Of a DNA stretch of 64,000 nt, positions 9,440 through 16,428 are shown piece by piece. The position numbers and the translations under genes were made by a program. This stretch comes from Aphanizomenon flos-aquae FACHB-1287. GTDB lineage: Bacteria > Cyanobacteriota > Cyanobacteriia > Cyanobacteriales > Nostocaceae. The stretch lies in NCBI RefSeq assembly GCF_014698755.1, contig NZ_JACJTO010000002.1, forward strand, positions 1 through 64,000, read 5' to 3'. The notes beneath the pieces were generated by a model. The model had not been told where the DNA came from, searched no databases, and saw only the letters and a program-made list of their open reading frames with translations. Numbering within the stretch: position 1 is the first letter of the stretch; each line of letters begins with the position of its first letter.

Positions 9440-10858
9440 ATGAGTAAATTAAAAATTTCCCCGCAAAAGAACCTATGGTTTGAAAGAGCCATGGCGATTA
9501 CCGCCACTATCAATCTAGTATTAGTTTTCTTTGATTTAAGTTACGTACCTTGGCGGGATTTTTACTTCCGCAGAGTTCCTGCAATAACTCAATTGTACGA
9601 TCCAATTAAAGGTATTGAACCACATCGTGACACAAAAAAATATTTAGAATCCGTAGCTGAATTAGAAAACCAGGTAATTCAAACCGGTTTAATCTCACCT
9701 CAAGTCAAAACTAAATTGGCAGACCTTCGCTTTCTCAGCAAAGAAATGATTGAAACTAATCCTTTTGCAGGTGCTGGGAAGAGTGGAACCCTGGAAAAAA
9801 TTAAAAATCGGATGCGGAAACATATTAAACAAGAATCTGCAAAAAGTGCATTTAATACTTTTTGGAGTCAGGAGTATTTATCTAAAAGGGGTTGGAAGCA
9901 GGAAATAGATTTTTTCAACCAAGCAATTCGTCCGGGAATTGCCAAAAACTATTACCGTAAAATTGATGAAAATGGAAATTTTTCAGATAATTTTTGGATA
10001 ATTGATTTACCTTTTGTGATTATATTTGCCACAGAATTACTAGGACGGACTTTCTTAATCAAACGTAGACATAGTCATTTAAATTGGTTAGAAGCAGTTC
10101 TCTGGCGTTGGTATGACCTATTATTACTAATACCAATTTGGCAATGGTTACGAGTCATAACAGTTACAATTAGACTTGATCAAGCAAAGTTAGTTGATTT
10201 TTATATCATTAGACGACAGATTCATCAAGGTATTCTTGCTAATTTTGCGGAAGAAATTACAGAAATTGTCGTAGTCCAAGTAATTAACCAACTTCAAGGT
10301 TCAATTCAACGAGGGGAAATTACCCGTTGGCTATTAGAATCAGATCGTGTGCGTTCTTATATAGACATTAATAATATCAATGAAGTCGAAGCAATTACTG
10401 GATTGTTAATTAAAACTTTGGTTAATCAAGTATTACCAAAAATCCAACCAGAAGTAAATGCAATTTTGTGCCATAGTATTGCTGTGGCTTGTCAACAATT
10501 ACCAGGATATAGTAACATTCTCATGTTACCAGGATTAAGTAAAGCCCAAACACAAATTAGTGAACAATTAGCTACCCAAATTACTAATAATATCTATAGT
10601 GCTTTAGCTAGTAGTATTAAAGACCCTATTGCAGCAAAACTTTCCACTCAATTAATGGAAAAATTCACAACTGCATTCACTTCAGAAATTCAGCAAAAAC
10701 AAGTTTTGGTAGAAATTCAAAGTTTGCTAAATGACTTTTTAGAAGAAGTTAAAATTAACTATATTCAACGGTTATCCCAAGAGGATATAGATAAGATTTT
10801 GGAAGAAACTAGAAAAATGCGAACGGAATCATCCAGTAGTTTATCTATTCGCAAATAA
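9440..10858 (+). CDS. Conserved cyanobacterial-type membrane protein, function unknown
   Basis: I do not recognise this 472-residue protein. It has a membrane span near residues 14-33, then a charged helical stretch (40-185). Two or three further spans follow around 190-250, where FVIIFATELLGRTF, WRWYDLLLLIPIW and LRVITVTIRL loosely recall S2-S4 segments of voltage-sensor-like proteins. The remaining ~220 residues are amphipathic and helix-rich (repeated IxxQLxxxI patterns) without a domain I can name. Coding is supported by length and uniform composition. It starts at ATG 9440. The peptide gene at 10941 follows on the same strand after 82 bp. Confidence 0.75.
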   Translation: MSKLKISPQKNLWFERAMAITATINLVLVFFDLSYVPWRDFYFRRVPAITQLYDPIKGIEPHRDTKKYLESVAELENQVIQTGLISPQVKTKLADLRFLSKEMIETNPFAGAGKSGTLEKIKNRMRKHIKQESAKSAFNTFWSQEYLSKRGWKQEIDFFNQAIRPGIAKNYYRKIDENGNFSDNFWIIDLPFVIIFATELLGRTFLIKRRHSHLNWLEAVLWRWYDLLLLIPIWQWLRVITVTIRLDQAKLVDFYIIRRQIHQGILANFAEEITEIVVVQVINQLQGSIQRGEITRWLLESDRVRSYIDINNINEVEAITGLLIKTLVNQVLPKIQPEVNAILCHSIAVACQQLPGYSNILMLPGLSKAQTQISEQLATQITNNIYSALASSIKDPIAAKLSTQLMEKFTTAFTSEIQQKQVLVEIQSLLNDFLEEVKINYIQRLSQEDIDKILEETRKMRTESSSSLSIRK

Positions 10859-10940
10859 AACATTATTCCATAAGATAGATGAAAATTATCAAAGTTTTTG
10901 CCACCCTGAGATATAGACCTGTTTATCATTAAGAAAAACC

Positions 10941-11237
10941 ATGAATAAAATCATAGATACGAATATTCATCAAATTGATAAGCAACTATTTTTGGAAGAA
11001 ATGACCCCTGTACAAGCAGAAAATTTATGTGCTGGTTATTGTCAATCATTACAGAGTTATCCAGATACCTACACAAATGATATTTCTGAGATTATCAATC
11101 AGTCCAAAAAACAAACCCAAGGTGTAGATAACAAACACAGTAATCAGAAGATTAACACCATAGATAATTCAAAAAAGACCTACCTGAATGGAGTAGAGAT
11201 ACCCCGCACAGGAAAAACCGTATTTATATCTTTTTAA
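10941..11237 (+). CDS. Small protein with leader-peptide-like N-terminus (hypothetical)
   Basis: This 98-residue protein is of unknown function. Residues 16-32 (LFLEEMTPVQAENLCAG) resemble the end of double-glycine-type leaders, whose family pattern is hydrophobic-EEL-x-x-QAE-x-xxGG. Here the cleavage pair would be Ala31-Gly32. The 66 residues after it are hydrophilic, rich in Asn, Gln, Lys and Ser, and contain Cys34. No C39 peptidase/ABC exporter or modification enzyme is nearby, so secretion is inference. The last 14 bases overlap the 3' end of the convergent fibrillin gene. It starts at ATG 10941. Confidence 0.55.
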   Translation: MNKIIDTNIHQIDKQLFLEEMTPVQAENLCAGYCQSLQSYPDTYTNDISEIINQSKKQTQGVDNKHSNQKINTIDNSKKTYLNGVEIPRTGKTVFISF

Positions 11238-11874
11238 AGTCAAACTGAGGTAAATTATTGGCTTTATTAAGAATAAATAAACTTTCATCTCCCCCACGGC
11301 CAATTCTTAAAGTTTCATCTAAATAGGTAATATCAAGAGTGGCAATTCTTCCTTGAGGATTATTAGCTGCTACAACTCTAAATGGATTTAATTTAGGGGT
11401 ATTAATACCCACAATTTTTTCAATCGCTAAATAACGTTTATCAAAATCAACATTGATACGTTTATCTATTGTATTTTCTATATCCATAGCAGGTTCAAAA
11501 CTAGCTGTTACTTTCACATATCCTGATATTAAACCCAGAGGATGTCGAACTTGAGCTATATTAAAAAATAGTTTATCGGCAATATTAATTACTTGATAAA
11601 CTTTACCTATTTGTAACCCCAATGGTAGAGAATCTAAAGAACGAATTTCTCTAGCTGTAGAGTATTGTAATTGCCAAGCACCCTCTAATAAAGCTGTAGC
11701 ATGGAGGAGAGGTTGAGGGTGAGGATTAAGGCTTTCTAGTTCTGTTGTCAACTGTTCAATTTCTACAACTAAACTTTGATCAAGTTTTAAATTAGTAATA
11801 GGAGAACCGTCATTTTTAGGTTTAATTTTCTTGATTGTTGCTTGTAATTTTTCTTTCAAAATTTGATTGTTCAT
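11224..11874 (-). CDS. PAP/fibrillin family protein
   Basis: The 216-residue protein has the plastid-lipid-associated/fibrillin lipocalin-like fold. LLEGAWQLQYSTAREIRSL near residues 63-81, GLQIGKVYQVI, and the C-terminal LDITYLDETLRIGRGGDESLFIL are the family signatures. In cyanobacteria and plastids fibrillins associate with thylakoid membranes and lipid bodies and affect photoprotection. No signal peptide or membrane span is seen, so it is probably a soluble or peripheral cytoplasmic protein. The neighbouring Hlip gene, transcribed in the same direction upstream, fits a photoprotection context. ATG 11874 is the start. Confidence 0.9.
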   Translation of the reverse strand: MNNQILKEKLQATIKKIKPKNDGSPITNLKLDQSLVVEIEQLTTELESLNPHPQPLLHATALLEGAWQLQYSTAREIRSLDSLPLGLQIGKVYQVINIADKLFFNIAQVRHPLGLISGYVKVTASFEPAMDIENTIDKRINVDFDKRYLAIEKIVGINTPKLNPFRVVAANNPQGRIATLDITYLDETLRIGRGGDESLFILNKANNLPQFDFKKI

Positions 11875-11998
11875 GGGATAATTATTTTTAATAATTAGAA
11901 AAATTTCACCTAAAATCGTTATATTTCCAAATAAATAACCTGGTAGTTGTTATCAACTAACAGGCTTTCAGTTAATCAAAAATTATGTTATCAACAAA

Positions 11999-12181
11999 TT
12001 AAAGAATACCCCAGAAGTGAAGAAAGCCTTGACCAGAAAATAGTTCAATCAAAGCTGCTGCTGAAAAACCAATCATTGCTAAACGACCATTCCAGATTTC
12101 TGCTCCCGGTGTAAAACCCCATTGCCAAGCGTTGCGGTCAGTTGCTACGGGTGCGTTAGATGTTTTTGTTGCATTAGTCAT
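11999..12181 (-). CDS. High-light-inducible protein (Hlip/SCP)
   Basis: This single-span chlorophyll a/b-binding-like protein has the LHC signature [15 protein letters not shown] (E-x-x-N-G-R-x-A-M-x-G) in its only membrane helix. Hlips bind chlorophyll and carotenoid in the thylakoid, quench excess energy and assist photosystem II and chlorophyll biosynthesis complexes. A longer frame opens at GTG 12190, but GGAG at 12192-12189 is spaced 8 nt from ATG 12181, so I start there (60 residues). Hli genes are usually stress- and high-light-induced; no regulatory motif was identified here. Confidence 0.92.
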   Translation of the reverse strand: MTNATKTSNAPVATDRNAWQWGFTPGAEIWNGRLAMIGFSAAALIELFSGQGFLHFWGIL

Positions 12182-12280
12182 GATCAGCACTCCAGTTAGG
12201 ATTTACTAAGCTTTGTTGTCTTATGTAAATAAATATAACAATTTTTTCGCTAAAAAACAATATTTATTTACAATTTTTTG

Positions 12281-12480
12281 ACCGAAAAGACGGGACACAA
12301 GCCCCGTCCTTCTAGGACGGCTTTATGTTAAAATTTGGTCATAGTCGCCATAGGGCATTGGGAGACTTTAAACGGACATGGAGGGACGATAAGACCACTT
12401 GTGGCGTGTTTCATTGAAGTGTCAAGAATCACCGCACCTTCAGTTCGGTGAGTATGTCAAAACTATGTGTATACGAGTCC
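12281..12480 (+). mobile_element. TnpB-less IS200/IS605-type remnant with omega-RNA-like right end
   Basis: The element has a hairpin CCGTCC-ttcta-GGACGG (12304-12320) flanked by aagcc/ggctt. It is followed by about 140 nt ending in gtcaagaatcaccgc...cggtgagtatgtcaa, with the stem TCACCG/CGGTGA, at 12460. This hairpin plus 'gagtatgtcaa' terminus matches my recollection of right ends of cyanobacterial IS605/IS1341 (tnpB) elements, where it forms the 3' scaffold of the omega-RNA; bases just after 12460 would be the guide. No tnpA or tnpB reading frame remains. It occupies the 306-bp gap between the Hlip and CDF genes. Confidence 0.55.
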
Positions 12481-12496
12481 AGGGTATGAGGTTTTT

Positions 12497-13435
12497 TCAA
12501 ACAACATGATCCGGTTCTAAAGCACAAGGATAAGCTGAATCTCCCATTTCCACCTGAATAGTAGCGTGTTTGATACCAAAATGGTGTTCAAGTTCGTGAC
12601 AAACTTCCCATAAAAAAGCATCACCAGGATAACCTTCTGGTATGACTAAATGAACTGTGAGTGCGGTTTCTGTCGTACTCATAGCCCAAATGTGAAGATC
12701 ATGGATTTTTGACACCCCAGGACATTCAATTAAGTAATTTTTCACAGCCCGCAGTTCAATTCCTGCTGGTACACCGTCAAGTGCTAAATTTACGGAGTCT
12801 CTAAGTAAATGCCACGTTCCGGCGACGACAACAGCCACCAGCACTAAGCTAACTAATGGGTCAAGCCACAGCCAATGGGTAAATAAAATCGCAATTCCAG
12901 CTACCACCACCCCCAAGGATACCAAAGCATCCGCAGCCATGTGTAAAAATGCTCCCCGAATGTTTAAATCACTTTTGCGCCCTGACATAAACATGAGTGC
13001 AGTAATAGTATTAATGATAATACCGACCAGGGCAACACCAATTATAGTTTCTCCTGATACTGGTGCAGAATCATGAAAACGACGAAGGGCCTCCCAAGCG
13101 ATCGCACCCATAGACAAAAGCAAGACCACAGCATTGATTAAAGCAGCTAAAATCGAAGAAGCACGCAATCCATAGGTATAGCGGTGGCTGGGAGGACGAC
13201 GGGAGAGGGAACTTGCACCCCACGCTAGGAGGAGTCCCAAGACATCACTTAGGTTATGACCCGCGTCAGCAAACAAAGCCAAGGAGTGTGCTAAGTAGCC
13301 ATAAGTGGCTTCAATAATCACAAATCCTACATTCAGCGCTGTTCCAATGGCAAAAGCCCGGCTAAATGTGGCTGGGGCGTGACTGTGATGGTGTCCAGGT
13401 TCGTGGTGATGATGGTGGTCGTGGTCCTGTGTCAT
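12497..13435 (-). CDS. Cation diffusion facilitator (CzcD/ZnT-like metal exporter)
   Basis: The 312-residue inner-membrane antiporter probably exports Zn2+, Co2+ or Cd2+. The N-terminus is a His-rich metal-binding stretch (DHDHHHHHEPGHHHSH). Six spans follow, with metal-site motifs LFADAGHNLSD in TM2 and LHMAADALVS in TM5. The cytoplasmic C-terminal domain begins near VKNYLIECPGV and includes HDLHIWAMS. Length is normal for the family. Sampled 60-bp stretches are 43-55% GC against about 30-37% in neighbours, and the gene sits beside an IS605-type remnant, which suggests recent transfer. The start ATG 13435 leads straight into the His-rich tail. Confidence 0.93.
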   Translation of the reverse strand: MTQDHDHHHHHEPGHHHSHAPATFSRAFAIGTALNVGFVIIEATYGYLAHSLALFADAGHNLSDVLGLLLAWGASSLSRRPPSHRYTYGLRASSILAALINAVVLLLSMGAIAWEALRRFHDSAPVSGETIIGVALVGIIINTITALMFMSGRKSDLNIRGAFLHMAADALVSLGVVVAGIAILFTHWLWLDPLVSLVLVAVVVAGTWHLLRDSVNLALDGVPAGIELRAVKNYLIECPGVSKIHDLHIWAMSTTETALTVHLVIPEGYPGDAFLWEVCHELEHHFGIKHATIQVEMGDSAYPCALEPDHVV

Positions 13436-13662
13436 AGTGATGAGTTGGGAGTAAAGAACTAGATAAATACTATGGTTGCTACATTACTATTGAACCTGAT
13501 AGCGGTATTTTAGTGTGTTCTACTTAATATCACCGCAAATACTGTACTTCCCAATGTTCAGATATATTCAAAAAAAAGAACTCATATAAAGCTAAAATTT
13601 AGAATACACTATATTATAAATTCATAATTAATAAAATTCAGTATATGCCTATTATACCTAAT

Positions 13663-14718
13663 TTATTTAATCAATTCTTGAAAACGTTCATCTTCCCGAA
13701 TAGCATCAAAATCTGAATCGGTTTTTGCCAATTCTCTAACTTCAGGATGCAAATTAATTGCTGTTTTTAGGTTTTCAATTGCTTGTTCAATATTATTTTG
13801 CAGGGAATAACTACAAGCTTTATTGTACCAAGCTTCGTGATAATCAGGTTTAAATTCCACAGCTTTGTCGTAGGAAGATATGGCTTCTTCATACCTGCCT
13901 AAATTGTCTAGGGAATTGCCCCGGTTGTACCAAGCTTCGTGTTTATCAGGTTTAAATTCCACAGCTTTGTCGTAGGAAGATATGGCTTCTTCATAATTTT
14001 TTCTAACTCTTTGCAAATAACCTAATTCAAAAAATAATTCAGCTTTTTGTTCATTATTTATTTCATGTTCAATAATATCTATAATTTCTAAGATTTTCTG
14101 ATTTGTTTCTTCATTGGTTAAATTTGCATATTTCTCATAAGTTCCTTCTTGAATAATCCGTGTAGCTTCTTGTTCTAGAGTTTTTGAATCTAAAGGAAAA
14201 TCAAATAAACCAGAACGCCAATCAAAGAAATCGGGGGCGCGGTGAATAAAATATTTAATTGCAAACTGCGGTAATAAAAATATAAAACAAATATTAAAAC
14301 TATCTCTAAACCGTTCTCGTTGTTGGTTGATATTAATTAAAAACGGTGGTACACTTTCCCAACTATAATGATGAGTTTGTCGACTATTCCAACCTACTAA
14401 AGTTTTGGCTTCTTCGTATTTATAGAATGAAGACTCTAAGCCTGTAATAAATAATATATTGATATTGTTTTTGTTAGGTAATTTATCAACTATTGCATAT
14501 AAATTAGTCACATCTTTATCTAATTTGATAACTTCTATATTTTGATTATGAATATCTACTTTCACTTGACTAATTAATTGTTCACCTTCAGCCGGAGAAC
14601 AACGCACAAATAATATACTAAAGCCGTCTGTAAACTGAAGTGTACGAATAAAGGCTTGATATTCTTCATCTTTTTCTATTGGTAAATCTTGATCCCAATT
14701 AGTGAGTTTAAGAGGCAT
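13663..14718 (-). CDS. TPR protein with conserved N-terminal domain, partner of upstream ATPase
   Basis: The 351-residue protein has two parts. Residues 1-~205 form a P-loop-NTPase-like but Walker-less domain: SILFVRCSPAEGEQL stands where a P-loop would be, and NILFITGLESS where a Walker B strand would be. Conserved QQRERFRD and APDFFDWRSGLF segments follow. Residues ~215-335 are tetratricopeptide repeats, two of them nearly identical (YEEAISSYDKAVEFKPD, 34 residues apart; about 102-bp DNA repeat at 13835-14000). The gene lies 158 bp downstream of an ATPase on the same strand. I infer a regulatory or conflict-type module, with the TPRs as recognition scaffold; no experimental function is known to me. 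Confidence 0.7.
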   Translation of the reverse strand: MPLKLTNWDQDLPIEKDEEYQAFIRTLQFTDGFSILFVRCSPAEGEQLISQVKVDIHNQNIEVIKLDKDVTNLYAIVDKLPNKNNINILFITGLESSFYKYEEAKTLVGWNSRQTHHYSWESVPPFLININQQRERFRDSFNICFIFLLPQFAIKYFIHRAPDFFDWRSGLFDFPLDSKTLEQEATRIIQEGTYEKYANLTNEETNQKILEIIDIIEHEINNEQKAELFFELGYLQRVRKNYEEAISSYDKAVEFKPDKHEAWYNRGNSLDNLGRYEEAISSYDKAVEFKPDYHEAWYNKACSYSLQNNIEQAIENLKTAINLHPEVRELAKTDSDFDAIREDERFQELIK

Positions 14719-14876
14719 TGTTTTAAATAGATGATAATAAACTTTACGTAAAAACCTCTCTCCAAACCTCTCTCCTGCAAGGAGAAAGGCTTTAAAATAA
14801 CCATTTTAACAACTTTCAAGTTATGTTTATTGTTTTTCCTGTCCCCTCTCTTGTTAGGAGAAGGTTAGGGAGAGGT

Positions 14877-16229
14877 CTAACTATCAGGATATAATTGATT
14901 ATAGGCATCCTGAAATGTTGTTATTCCTTTAATTAGAGGATGAATATCATACCAAACGTTACTTCCTCCCTCTGATTCGAGATAGCGATATTCTAAAATA
15001 CAACGATTAAATAATAAACCCCGATGTAACTGATCATTAACTATTTCTTTGGAATAATGAACATTTACCAGATCTTTCCATTCATTCGCATAAATGGTAT
15101 CTTTATATGTCTTTCGCAATTCGCTAATTGAACGCTGCAAGGTTTTGTCAGTAATAGGTAAAGACGTTGTATATTTGAGTGCTTCCTTCATTAATAATAA
15201 TAAATTCCGCGCATGACCGCCACTCATTAAACATAACATTTCTAAAGATGATCTGCTTTCAAATAAATCAACAATAGATTTATTAGGATCTACTTTCTTT
15301 AGTCGTTTTTGGAGAATTTCAATAACTTTATCAAGTCCTGGTGAAAAAGGCTCATTTCCAGGAGTTTTTACCATAATCATTGGTAAAACTTGGGGAAGTC
15401 CATAAATCTCTGTTAATGATGCTGCGCGGTCAGAATAAAGTAAAGAAATTGGGATAGTATAAACTAAATGACAATCTAAATTTTTGAGTTGTTCATTACG
15501 GTCTATAAAAATTTCGTCATGATTGCTGCGGTTATCTGCTTTAGTTACAGGGACAATTCTATCTAGGTTATCAGCAATTAATACTAATTCGTGATATCCT
15601 GAAGGAAGATTTTTTTTAGCATCTCGAATAAATTCATTTAATGCCGTAGTTAAAGTGGTAGTATGGGGATTAATTAAATCACGAATTTTTCGGCGTTCAC
15701 TGGGTTCACTTCGGATTTTAGTGGTAATTTTGGCAAATTGTGAAACCTGTGCTTCAATTGATAATTCATCTATAGAAATCTTTGTTTGTAATAAATCTTT
15801 TAGATCTTCACATCGTTCTTTTAACCAATTCAATACAGCTTGAGAATCAGTTCTATCTTTAAATGCTGTTAAAATATTGCGTGTGCAAGCTAAAAGAATA
15901 TCTGTATATTGAACATCCTCTGGATCAATATCTTGTTCATCAGCCGCAAAGTAGACGACAAAAAAACCGTTTTCATCTAAATATTTTTGTAGTCTTAGTA
16001 ATTCTGTAGATTTACCTGCACCACGATGACCTGCATACAGTTGACAGGTTTTTCTGTCAGAATATAATATCTCTCTCCCTACCGCTTCCAATATATCCCC
16101 ATCTCCCCGTACATCGGTACAATCCACATAAGCAGGATCTCCAGCAGGTAAAGGTCGGAATGGGTCAAAAGCGTTATATAACTGTTTTAAGAAGGCAAAA
16201 TTTGAGGCCATAGTCGTAAATTTCAGCAT
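14877..16229 (-). CDS. AAA/STAND-like P-loop ATPase
   Basis: The 450-residue cytoplasmic ATPase has Walker A AGHRGAGKSTELL (about residues 67-79) and Walker B LVLIADNLDRI (about 215-225), followed by an arginine-bearing sensor region and a helical C-terminal half. The N-terminal FDPFRPLPAGDPAYVDCTDVRG is a recognisable lead-in in cyanobacterial relatives. No enzymatic effector domain is fused. It is followed by the TPR gene in the same orientation, implying a two-component NTPase/TPR complex. Met1 (16229) and Met7 (16211) are both possible starts; neither has a clear Shine-Dalgarno. Function is unknown; a biological-conflict or signalling role is inference. Confidence 0.72.
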   Translation of the reverse strand: MLKFTTMASNFAFLKQLYNAFDPFRPLPAGDPAYVDCTDVRGDGDILEAVGREILYSDRKTCQLYAGHRGAGKSTELLRLQKYLDENGFFVVYFAADEQDIDPEDVQYTDILLACTRNILTAFKDRTDSQAVLNWLKERCEDLKDLLQTKISIDELSIEAQVSQFAKITTKIRSEPSERRKIRDLINPHTTTLTTALNEFIRDAKKNLPSGYHELVLIADNLDRIVPVTKADNRSNHDEIFIDRNEQLKNLDCHLVYTIPISLLYSDRAASLTEIYGLPQVLPMIMVKTPGNEPFSPGLDKVIEILQKRLKKVDPNKSIVDLFESRSSLEMLCLMSGGHARNLLLLMKEALKYTTSLPITDKTLQRSISELRKTYKDTIYANEWKDLVNVHYSKEIVNDQLHRGLLFNRCILEYRYLESEGGSNVWYDIHPLIKGITTFQDAYNQLYPDS

Positions 16230-16320
16230 CTAGAGTTATATTAACTCAAAAATACGCCTTTTTATTTTCTGATACATTAAATTACCCCACCCTAACCCTC
16301 CTCTTGTAAAGGGAGGTAAC

Positions 16321-16378
16321 TAATTTTTCCAGTTTCCCCCCAAAACATCAGGTGGATTAAGGGGGGTAATTTAACTTG
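16321..16378 (-). repeat. Dispersed copy of the 69-bp repeat found at 1-280
   Basis: Read on the minus strand, the segment starts gttaaattaccccccttaat and ends in a cagtttcc-complement tail plus gaaaaatta, matching the unit tandemly repeated at 1-280 apart from a replaced middle. It lies in the 199-bp gap upstream of the ATPase gene and downstream of gyrA. The same gap also has a 'cctaaccctcctcttgtaaagggagg' type repeat. Confidence 0.7.
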
Positions 16379-16428
16379 TGTGTACACTATAGCCTCCCTT
16401 GCGGGTTGGGAGTGGAGTTATTATAACC

